Below are positions 1-6,800 of a stretch of 9,395 nt of DNA, piece after piece. Numbering within the stretch: position 1 is the first letter of the stretch; each line of letters starts with the position of its first letter. Source of the stretch: Bacteroidales bacterium (GTDB taxonomy: Bacteria; Bacteroidota; Bacteroidia; Bacteroidales; JAADJA01). Below the pieces are notes generated by a model. That model saw only the letters and a program-made list of their open reading frames with translations. It was not told where the DNA came from and did not search any database. A program made the position numbers and the translations under genes. The DNA lies in assembly GCA_021107975.1 (NCBI GenBank), contig JAIORT010000711.1:1-9395 (forward strand), read 5' to 3'.

Positions 1-287
1 ATTTCTTTCACAGGAAAAACATGAATGATAACATCTGCATTTAGATTTTTAATTTTTAATATCCTGGATTTTAAGTCCATTTTTTTAATTTCAGTCCAGT
101 CTAAAAAAAAATCAATATGTTCGCACGATTCAACAATACCTTTTGTGTAGGCTTTTCCTAAAAAATAAATAACAACATTCGGATAAAATTTTTTTAAAAC
201 ACCGGCTACAGGTAAAGTTAGCATAACATCTCCAATACTGTCGGTTCTGCTAATAATAACTTTTAGTTGTGTGAAACAATTTGTCAT
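1..287 (-). CDS. GT9 heptosyltransferase-like glycosyltransferase, 5' part only
   Basis: First 95 codons of a gene read leftwards out of the window; the stop is not visible. The N-terminus (residues 9-36) carries the GT9 signature: a beta strand, then SRTDSIGDVMLTLPVAGVL, then KKFYPN. This is the first Rossmann lobe of ADP-heptose:LPS heptosyltransferases (WaaF/RfaF/OpsX type). A second strand reads IYFLGKAYT, followed by the acidic ESCEHIDFFLDW stretch common in Bacteroidota members. Family members transfer a sugar, classically heptose, to the lipopolysaccharide inner core on the cytoplasmic face of the inner membrane. The ATG at 287-285 overlaps the TGA of the upstream GT2 gene (ATGA), so the two are very likely co-transcribed and translationally coupled. 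The acceptor and exact sugar cannot be told. The donor-binding C-terminal lobe lies outside the window. Confidence 0.88.
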   Translation of the reverse strand, partial: MTNCFTQLKVIISRTDSIGDVMLTLPVAGVLKKFYPNVVIYFLGKAYTKGIVESCEHIDFFLDWTEIKKMDLKSRILKIKNLNADVIIHVFPVKE

Positions 288-1048
288 CTTTTCTGCTTCA
301 AATTTTCATTTCGTAAAATCCATAGCTTAAGATACCGACTAAATAATGCATAAAATGACAAAAAAGCTACTGTTAATCCCGGAACACCGTCTCTGAACCC
401 ACCCTGTATAATATAATGCCTAACAAATCGGAATGCAGGTTTAATCATAAAATGGAACAAAGAAAGTTTTTTTGTCTTTTTATCATAGTCTCTTGCCTGC
501 CACCAACTATAGCGATTTACCTTAGCTACATATTTATCAAATCCACAATATGTATTATGCACAAGTTTGTTGTTGAGAGTACCTAATTCACCATCGGATA
601 AAATTTCCGCATGAGCATGTTTTTTCTGATACCGACATTTACTTTTTCTAAATAAACGTACTACGCGGTCATGATTCCAACCACCATGCTTCAGGTGCTT
701 TCCAAGAAAATAATTTTTTCGGTAAATCCAAAATCCAACTTTGTCTGTTCCATTTCTGAGAATATCTTGTATTTCATTTTGTAATTCAGGCGTTACTCGT
801 TCATCAGCATCAACAATTAATATCCACTCATTACTGGCTTGAGGTATTGCCCAATTTTTCTGTGAAGCCGAGTTTTCATACTCATGCTGTATAATAAAAT
901 CAGTATATTTTTTTGATAACTCAACTGTATTATCAGTACTAAATGAATCAACTACAATAACTTCATCAGCAAATATGACGGATTGGAGGACTTCTTCGAT
1001 ATTTTCTTCTTCATTGCCTGTAGGTATTATTACAGTAAGTTTTTCCAT
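284..1048 (-). CDS. GT2 glycosyltransferase, WaaE/KdtX-like (LPS core type)
   Basis: A 254-residue family 2 glycosyltransferase with a GT-A fold. Strand 1 is LTVIIPT (4-10), followed by NEEENI (12-17). The nucleotide-binding region is EVIVVDSFSTDNT (29-41) and the metal-binding DxD is VDADER (79-84). The second half matches the WaaE/KdtX beta-1,4-glucosyltransferase group seen in LPS core loci: GFWIYRKNYFLG (105-116), HGGWNHDRVVRLFRK (121-135), HAHAEI (144-149), then a hydrophobic, basic C-terminus (about 198-247) likely to lie against the membrane. Length is normal for the group. Residue 11 is Gly where Tyr or Phe is usual in the PTYNEE motif. The ATG at 1048 begins 58 bp after the MATE stop, and the gene overlaps the next gene by 4 bp, so the three probably form one transcription unit or share read-through. 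The sugar and acceptor are not determinable. Confidence 0.9.
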   Translation of the reverse strand: MEKLTVIIPTGNEEENIEEVLQSVIFADEVIVVDSFSTDNTVELSKKYTDFIIQHEYENSASQKNWAIPQASNEWILIVDADERVTPELQNEIQDILRNGTDKVGFWIYRKNYFLGKHLKHGGWNHDRVVRLFRKSKCRYQKKHAHAEILSDGELGTLNNKLVHNTYCGFDKYVAKVNRYSWWQARDYDKKTKKLSLFHFMIKPAFRFVRHYIIQGGFRDGVPGLTVAFLSFYALFSRYLKLWILRNENLKQKR

Positions 1049-1097
1049 ATCAGAGTAAATATTTGGTATTTGAACAATTTACATAAGTTTGATTTTG

Positions 1098-1105
1098 CAA
1101 ATATA
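1098..1105 (-). promoter_or_regulatory. Candidate -7 element upstream of the GT2 gene
   Basis: On the minus strand this reads TATATTTG, an exact match to the Bacteroidetes -7 consensus TAnnTTTG, 49 bp upstream of the GT2 start. No convincing TTG/TTTG -33 element lies 17-23 bp further upstream, where the MATE 3' end reads through G-rich sequence. It may be a weak internal promoter that lets the glycosyltransferases be expressed apart from the exporter, or a chance match in AT-rich DNA. Confidence 0.25.
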
Positions 1106-1106
1106 A

Positions 1107-2438
1107 TCAAATCACTTTTTTCATCCACTTCCCTTTTAAAATATACCAATAAGACAGTATCCCTAATATAATAAAATAAACATATTCGGAACACCAGATA
1201 ACTTCAGTTGAACTATTGAATTTTATAGCAAGAACATAAGCTGTAAAAATATAAACAACGATAGAAATAATTTCTATCCCCAATGAAATCTGAGTGTTTG
1301 CCGTTCCTGCCACTCCATTAAAAACAATAATTGTTAAGGAAAATATCACCAATACTCCAAGAATTACATATAAAGGTCCGAGAGTATCCTCAATAAGAGA
1401 CTGATCATTTGTATAGAATGAAATTATATCTCTTGCAAAAATAAAAGTTACTATAATAACTCCAAGAATACCCAGGAAGCTCATTTTGGTAATTCTTTTA
1501 ATAACAGGCAAAACCAAATCTATCTTGTTTTCTCCAATGAGATTACTCACTATTGTATTTGTTGCCGAACCCAGACCCCATATTGGAATTGTAAGGATCA
1601 TATACATTGTTCGGATTATATTGGAAGCTGCAAGCGGACGCTCGCCTGTTTGCTCAATGATCATAAAAAAAACAAACCACCCTCCAATAGAGAAAAAATG
1701 CTGCATCATAATGAATACGGCAACATTCAGAATATTTTTAATTACTTGAACATTAAGCTTAGGGAAACGAAACAGATTGTATTTTTTTAAATCTACTTTA
1801 ATGGTAGTTATTAAAATAAAGTAAATAACCGAAACGCCTTCGGCAATGACTGAGGCAAGGGCTGCTCCGCGAATGCCCATCTGTGGGAAATTATAATTAC
1901 CAAATATCAGCAGGTAATCGAGACCGATGTTGACAATAGCCATAATTACCGCACTATGAATTAAATATTTGGTGTTTGTAATGCCAATATAAAATGCCCT
2001 GAAAGCCGTGTTGGAAAAAGCAAAGACCAATCCCCAGATGCGGACATCAAGATATTGCTGACTGAAAAAATAAATATCAGGCGAAGAAATAATTGTCTTT
2101 AAAACTGTTGACGATATAAAATTTGTCAGAAAAAACAAACCGATACTCAAAACTATAAGAAAGTAAATACTATGATCGACAATATTGCCTATTTGCTTAT
2201 AATTTTTTTCTCCGTTTCTTCTGCCCACAAGTATTTGGGCGCCTGTGCCAAACCCGAAACCTAAAATGAACAGGGAAACATAAAATAAACCTCCGATAGC
2301 GCTGGCGCCAAGCTCAATTTCGCCTACACGCCCAAGAAATGCCGTATCAATAACGATAATTATATTTTGCGCCAGAAGGCTCAGGAATATCGGATAACTG
2401 ACTTTCCAGATACTTTTATATGATGGAACAAAATTCAT
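1107..2438 (-). CDS. MATE-family multidrug/metabolite exporter
   Basis: A 443-residue, strongly hydrophobic protein with about twelve predicted membrane segments, the standard size for MATE (NorM/DinF) antiporters of the inner membrane. These use Na+ or H+ gradients to export amphipathic compounds. Visible MATE signatures are the first-helix DTAFLGRVG (31-39), with Asp31 as candidate cation site; GAQILVGRRNGE (66-77); NIGLDYLLIFG (170-180); and GIRGAALAS (188-196). The second half repeats the pattern from about residue 235, as expected for the two-bundle fold. The ATG at 2438 follows a candidate promoter. It is divergent from folE and precedes two glycosyltransferases. Its substrate is unknown: drugs, an envelope precursor, or the product of the nearby synthetase are all possible, and nothing in the sequence decides between them. 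Confidence 0.93.
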   Translation of the reverse strand: MNFVPSYKSIWKVSYPIFLSLLAQNIIIVIDTAFLGRVGEIELGASAIGGLFYVSLFILGFGFGTGAQILVGRRNGEKNYKQIGNIVDHSIYFLIVLSIGLFFLTNFISSTVLKTIISSPDIYFFSQQYLDVRIWGLVFAFSNTAFRAFYIGITNTKYLIHSAVIMAIVNIGLDYLLIFGNYNFPQMGIRGAALASVIAEGVSVIYFILITTIKVDLKKYNLFRFPKLNVQVIKNILNVAVFIMMQHFFSIGGWFVFFMIIEQTGERPLAASNIIRTMYMILTIPIWGLGSATNTIVSNLIGENKIDLVLPVIKRITKMSFLGILGVIIVTFIFARDIISFYTNDQSLIEDTLGPLYVILGVLVIFSLTIIVFNGVAGTANTQISLGIEIISIVVYIFTAYVLAIKFNSSTEVIWCSEYVYFIILGILSYWYILKGKWMKKVI

Positions 2439-2452
2439 TTTAATATTTTGGC

Positions 2453-2486
2453 TAAAAATAAGTTTATTTTTTTATTATTTTGCAAA
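2453..2486 (-). promoter_or_regulatory. Candidate promoter of the MATE gene
   Basis: On the minus strand, TTTG (2486-2483) is followed after 22 bp by TATTTTTA (2460-2453). This is 7 of 8 against the Bacteroidetes -7 consensus TAnnTTTG, mismatching only the last base. The element ends 14 bp before the ATG at 2438, the same short leader geometry as the promoters at 3192-3223 and 3824-3831. Spacing is at the long end of what is described for this promoter class. Confidence 0.4.
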
Positions 2487-2508
2487 GCAATTTTCTATGA
2501 TACATTAA
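2479..2508 (+). promoter_or_regulatory. Candidate folE promoter
   Basis: TTTG (2479-2482), then 18 bp, then TACATTAA (2501-2508), which matches TAnnTTTG in the TA and first TT but not the final TG. The -33 TTTG abuts the minus-strand TTTG of the MATE promoter, so the two form the palindrome TTTGCAAA (2479-2486). Spacing is good but the -7 element is weak. The leader from here to the ATG at 2531 would be about 18 bases. Confidence 0.35.
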
Positions 2509-2530
2509 AAAATAATTAAACGATAATAAA

Positions 2531-3172
2531 ATGACAAACAACCGATTAAAAGAAATGGCAGAGATCAATAAGCTAGACGGATATGAAAAGATTGATCTTT
2601 ACAATTACAAAAATGTTGATAAGCTGGCGTATCATTATAAGGAAATCCTGAAGCTTATTGGAGAAGACCCTGAACGGGAGGGATTAGCTAAAACGCCTGA
2701 AAGAGTTGCAAAATCAATCCAGTTCTTAACTCACGGCTATCTTCTCGACCCTGTCGAGATATTGAATTCGGCAAAGTTCAAGGAAGATTACAGGGAAATG
2801 GTGATTGTAAAAGACATCGAAATATACTCTTTGTGCGAACACCACATGATCCCTTTTATTGGGAAAGCCCATGTAGGCTATATCCCAAACGGATATATCA
2901 CCGGGCTGAGTAAAATTGCAAGGGTAGTTGAGGCGTTTTCACGCAGGCTTCAGGTGCAGGAAAGACTTACATTCCAAATAAAAGAATGTATCCAGAAAAC
3001 ACTTAATCCGTTGGGTGTGGCAGTTGTTATTGAAGCCCAGCATTTGTGTATGATGATGCGGGGAGTTCAGAAACAAAACTCTGTTAGTACAACCTCGGAT
3101 TTTACAGGTGCGTTTAAGAGAGTTCAAACAAGAGCGGAATTTATTAATTTGATAGGAACCAAGCTACACTAA
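2531..3172 (+). CDS. folE: GTP cyclohydrolase I
   Basis: A 213-residue type I GTP cyclohydrolase, which converts GTP to 7,8-dihydroneopterin triphosphate plus formate. This is the entry step to tetrahydrofolate and, in some organisms, biopterin or 7-deazapurines; the enzyme is a cytosolic toroidal decamer. The zinc ligands are visible as Cys102 and His105 in LCEHHMIPFIG (101-111) and Cys173 in HLCMMMRGVQKQ (171-182). They match E. coli Cys110/His113/Cys181 with a constant offset of eight. The catalytic His pair corresponds to His104 and His171. EDPEREGLAKTPERVAK (45-61) and the GLSKIARVVEAFSRRLQVQERLT stretch (125-147) are also typical. The N-terminal ~28 residues are variable, as usual. The start has no Shine-Dalgarno sequence but an A-rich leader, normal for Bacteroidota. 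Probably monocistronic: divergent from MATE, with the next gene having its own promoter. Confidence 0.97.
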   Translation: MTNNRLKEMAEINKLDGYEKIDLYNYKNVDKLAYHYKEILKLIGEDPEREGLAKTPERVAKSIQFLTHGYLLDPVEILNSAKFKEDYREMVIVKDIEIYSLCEHHMIPFIGKAHVGYIPNGYITGLSKIARVVEAFSRRLQVQERLTFQIKECIQKTLNPLGVAVVIEAQHLCMMMRGVQKQNSVSTTSDFTGAFKRVQTRAEFINLIGTKLH

Positions 3173-3194
3173 ATTATTATTGCAGAAATAATTT
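3171..3194 (+). terminator. AT-only hairpin after folE
   Basis: Inverted repeat AAATTATT (3171-3178) and AATAATTT (3187-3194), an 8-bp perfect stem with an 8-base loop, overlapping the folE stop codon. It has no GC pairs and no following T-run, so it is at best a weak transcript end. Its right arm also overlaps the -33 element of the next promoter. Confidence 0.3.
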
Positions 3195-3223
3195 GATTTA
3201 GCAGTTTATTATTCATAAATTTG
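3192..3223 (+). promoter_or_regulatory. Bacteroidetes-type promoter of the toxin-antitoxin module
   Basis: TTTG (3192-3195), then 20 bp, then TAAATTTG (3216-3223), an exact match to the Bacteroidetes primary sigma consensus (TTG ... TAnnTTTG). It is the best promoter in the window. Transcription would start at about 3227-3231, leaving a leader of roughly ten bases before the ATG at 3239. This argues against initiation at the in-frame TTG at 3221, which lies inside the -7 element. Confidence 0.65.
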
Positions 3224-3238
3224 TATAAATTTTTTAAA

Positions 3239-3478
3239 ATGGAATATATTTCTGACAGAATAACAATTGACAATGATTTATGTAATGGCAAACCTACTAT
3301 TCGAGGAAAACGCATTACTGTTCAAACTATACTAGAGTTTTTAAGTGCAGGAGATTCACCCCAGGATATACTTAAGCAATATCCATCACTTGAGATGGCA
3401 GATATAAATGCATGTTTGAAATTTGCTGCCGGTTTTATGAATAATAGGTTCACAATTAAGTCTTTCGTAAATGCCTAA
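3239..3478 (+). CDS. DUF433-family antitoxin-like protein
   Basis: A 79-residue protein matching the DUF433 family (PF04255). It shows the typical RITIDNDLCNGKPTIRGKRI block (7-26), then a predicted helix-turn-helix-like stretch (about 28-64: TVQTILEFLSAG, SPQDILKQYPSL, MADINACLKFAA). DUF433 proteins are usually small DNA-binding antitoxins encoded just upstream of PIN-like toxins. The next gene overlaps this one by 8 bp (3471-3478), the classic coupled antitoxin-toxin layout. The frame stays open to a TTG at 3221, but ATG 3239 is preferred because DUF433 proteins begin at about this distance from the motif and because TTG 3221 lies within the -7 promoter element. It probably represses its own promoter, as related antitoxins do, though no operator repeat is obvious. 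The tail FMNNRFTIKSFVNA (66-79) may contact the toxin. Confidence 0.85.
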   Translation: MEYISDRITIDNDLCNGKPTIRGKRITVQTILEFLSAGDSPQDILKQYPSLEMADINACLKFAAGFMNNRFTIKSFVNA

Positions 3479-3812
3479 GTATATTGTTGATGTCAATTTG
3501 CCTTACTATTTTAACCTTTGGAACAACGAAAATTTTGTTCATGTAAGAGATATTAATGATGAATGGAGTGATAATCAAATTTGGGAATATGCTAAAGAAA
3601 ACAATTTGATTATAATTACGAAAGATTCTGATTTTTCAAATAAAATAATTCTTAAACAACCTCCACCTCGTGTAATTCATTTGCGGTTTGGTAATCTAAA
3701 AATGAATGCTTTTCATGAATTTTTACTTGAAAAATGGAATGAAATAGATAAATTAATTACAAAGTATAAACTTGTAAATGTTTATTTAGACAGACTTGAG
3801 GGAATTGAATAA
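3471..3812 (+). CDS. DUF5615-family PIN-like toxin
   Basis: A 113-residue protein of the DUF5615 PIN-like family, presumed metal-dependent RNases that act as toxins in VapBC-like modules. Acidic and family-typical positions are visible: Asp7 and Asn9 in VDVNLP (6-11), HVRDI (24-28), Ser33-Asp34 before QIWEYAKENN (36-45), and the diagnostic TKDSDF (50-55) with Asp52 and Asp54. RVIHLRFGN (67-75) is the following strand and loop typical of the family. The ATG at 3471 overlaps the antitoxin stop region by 8 bp, so translation is likely coupled. Length is normal and the acidic set looks intact, so the toxin is probably functional. RNA target unknown. It ends 31 bp before the synthetase start, so read-through into that gene is possible. 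Confidence 0.85.
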   Translation: MPKYIVDVNLPYYFNLWNNENFVHVRDINDEWSDNQIWEYAKENNLIIITKDSDFSNKIILKQPPPRVIHLRFGNLKMNAFHEFLLEKWNEIDKLITKYKLVNVYLDRLEGIE

Positions 3813-3823
3813 AAAATTTTTCT

Positions 3824-3831
3824 TAATTTTG
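3824..3831 (+). promoter_or_regulatory. Candidate -7 element of the NRPS gene
   Basis: TAATTTTG matches TAnnTTTG exactly and ends 12 bp before the ATG at 3844, the same geometry as the toxin-antitoxin promoter. The nearest upstream TTG (3805-3807) leaves only 16 bp of spacing, slightly short, and the next (3796-3798) leaves 25. If used, the mRNA would start about six or seven bases before the start codon, nearly leaderless. Otherwise the synthetase would depend on read-through from the toxin-antitoxin promoter. Confidence 0.4.
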
Positions 3832-3843
3832 AAAAAAAAATGA

Positions 3844-6800
3844 ATGTTAAGCACAAAATTTTTTCAGCCCGGCAAGTGTGTACATAAATATTTTGAAGAA
3901 ATAGCCCTTCAAAAACCACAGGCTACCGCATTAGTATTCAACAAAATAAAATTCACATACCGGGAATTAAATTCCAGGGCAAATCAACTGGCTGCCTACC
4001 TTATAAGCAAAGGAGTTAAACCTGATTCTATCGTTGGTTTACAAACCGACAGGTCTTCTGAAATGATAATAGGAATATTGGGGATACTTAAAGCAGGAGC
4101 TGCATATCTACCATTAGACCCTAAACATCCTTCGGAGCGCCTGAGACTTATAATAGAAGATGCAAAAATTACCTTAAAACTGACCTTGAGTAAAAATAAA
4201 CTCAATGCAGAAATTGATGATGTTGAAGATATTTGCCTTGATACCGACTGGGAGCAAATTTCGGTTCACACAGACGAAAATCCTAATATTAAGCTTACAA
4301 CTGACAATTTAGCTTATGTGATTTACACCTCCGGTTCAACAGGCAAACCAAAAGGGGTTATGATAGAACATAAATCCTTATTAACCCTGCTTAATGCCTT
4401 TGATACAATTGCACCCCTAAAAGAAAATCCGGCTTGCCTTTCAGTAACTCCCTTCGGATTTGATGTTTCGGTTTGGGAATTTTTCACCTCTTTGCTTTCG
4501 GGAAGTTGTCTGCACCTGCTCGAAACAGAGTTATTAATTAACATCAAACAGTTTATTGATTATATTTTTGAAAACAGTATAAGTTGTGCATATTTCCCCC
4601 CTTCCGTATTACAGGAGATAACGAATGAATTTGAAAGCCGTAATAAAAAAATACCATTAAAAAGGCTCTTACTTGGTGTTGAACCAATCAGGCAAAATAT
4701 TCTTCAGCGTTTGCAAAATCTTTCGGAAGAGATAACAATAATAAACGCTTATGGACCCACTGAGACTACAATTTGTGCTACATCATATATATTTAAAAAA
4801 GAAGCAGCCCCTGAAAAACGAACACCAATCGGAAAAGCATTGCCGGGATACCAGGTTTATCTTGTTGATGATAAGCTCAATCCCGTAAGTCAGGGAGAAA
4901 CAGGGCAGATAGTAATTGGTGGTAATGCACTTGCACGCGGATATCTGAATGCGCCCGAACTTACTAATAAAAAATTTGTAAAAAATATTTTCAGTACAAA
5001 AGATGGTAACAGGTTGTATTTAACAGGTGATATGGCAAGAGAATTACCTGACGGGAATATTGAATTTGAGGGCAGAAAAGATTTTCAGTTAAAAATTCGC
5101 GGGCATCGTATCGAACTCGGGGAAATCGAACACATTATTGAGAAACACCCTCAGATTAACGAAGTTGCTATTATTACTCTGACCGATAAAAATAATCTTA
5201 AAAAACTTGTTGCATATTTTTCATCGGATGAAGACAAGAAACCATTAGATGAAAAAGCTCTCAGGGAATTTATGCAAGCCAGACTACCTTCATATATGAT
5301 TCCTTCAGCTTTTGTTAAACTTAATAAATTACCAAGAACCCCAAACGAAAAAATCGACCGTAAAGCTCTTGAAAAGCTTGAGATTACCATAAGCACACAT
5401 GAAAACTATATAGCCCCTGAAAATAATATTGAAAAGCAATTAGCTGAGATATGGGAGGAAACTCTGGAAATACCGAGAATAAGTGTAACAGATGACTTTT
5501 TTGAAATTGGAGGAAATTCTATTTCAGCAATTATTGTAATTAGCCGAATTGAGGAAAAGCTGCAAATTACATTTCCGGTTTCTATTTTCTTTGAAAATCC
5601 TAACATCAGGAAATTTTGCGAAAATTTAGAGAACTGGCTATCGAAAAATATTAAAAAATCAAAAACCGGTATAAACAGAATTTCACGAGAGAAAAAATAT
5701 CACCAACTTACATTTGGACAGGAAGAACTCTGGATACTTCACGAACTCGATTCTTCAAAGATAACTTATAACATACTGAACCGGATTGAAATTAACGGAC
5801 TCCTTGATATAAATATTCTTAAAAAAACTCTAATACATATTATTAATCGCTTTGAAAGTTTGCGTACTGTATTTTTAAACCATGAAGGCACCCCTTTGCA
5901 ACATATACTTGAGGATTTTAATTTTGATTTGCCTTTTTCCGATATCTCAGGAGACTCATCTAAGATGCAGGCTGTACGACTCGAAGAAATTCGATTGAAA
6001 CTCGGACGGACAGTTTTTAATACCGGACAATTGCCTTTGTTTAAATTAGAGCTTGTAAAAACTGAACCTCATAAGCATTACCTGTTTCTTTCGATACTTC
6101 ATATCATTTTCGACGGATGGTCAATGGGAATTTTATTAAATGAAATAAAAGAAATTTATTCGGCAATCTGCAGTAATAGTAAACCACGGTTAGCTGAGCT
6201 AAAAATTCAAAACATTGATTTTGCCAACTGGCAAAGAGAATATTTTAATAAAAACCTAAAGCAAAGTCAATTTGAATACTGGGACAATAAAATGACTCCC
6301 CGTCCACTTCCGCTGAACCTGGTAACCAACAGGCTAAAAAATATAGATCCGTCAAATGGATTGCGCTATTGGTGGCATATTCCTGCTGAAACAAGTAAAA
6401 AATTAAATCAATTCTCAAAACAAATGAATTCAAGTTTATTTGTTTCTCTGCTTTCGATTTTTAAAATTCTAATTAACAAATATTCCGGGCAAAACGATGT
6501 AGTTATCGGCACACCTTATGCAAACAGAAGCAGGCATGAAATTGAACCGCTGATAGGGTATTATACAAATATGCTCCCTCTTAGAACCAGGCTTAGAAAA
6601 AATATTAGTTACCGTGAATTTACCGAAGAGGTAAGATCAAGTTGTTTTGAGGCTTTTTCAAATGCTGATTATCCTTTTGGTCAATTGGTGAAAGACCTGA
6701 AAATAGAAAAACATCAAAGCAGACACCCATTATACCAGGTCATGTTTGTAATGCAAAACTGGCAAGACCCCGGAACTGAATTCTGTGAATTAAATATTTC

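Noticed and set aside
983..1749. Plus-strand open frames of 62 and 87 codons opposite the GT2 and MATE genes
   Set aside because: They sit antisense to clear coding sequence, have no recognisable domain and no promoter match.
2939..3127. Minus-strand open frame of 62 codons inside folE
   Set aside because: Antisense to the zinc-site region of folE; no independent support.
3811..3840. A/T runs between the toxin and the NRPS considered as a terminator
   Set aside because: No GC-containing stem is present; the A-run, T-run and second A-run do not form a convincing hairpin followed by a U-tract.
3840..3887. Alternative ATG at 3840 opening a 15-codon frame that overlaps the NRPS start
   Set aside because: Considered as a leader peptide, but its frame has no composition signal, and ATGAATG is easily produced by chance after an A-run.
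3996..5606. Four minus-strand open frames of 66-81 codons under the A1/PCP1 region
   Set aside because: They lie antisense to a well-supported NRPS frame with full motif coverage and resemble no known protein. They are shadows of conserved A-domain codons.
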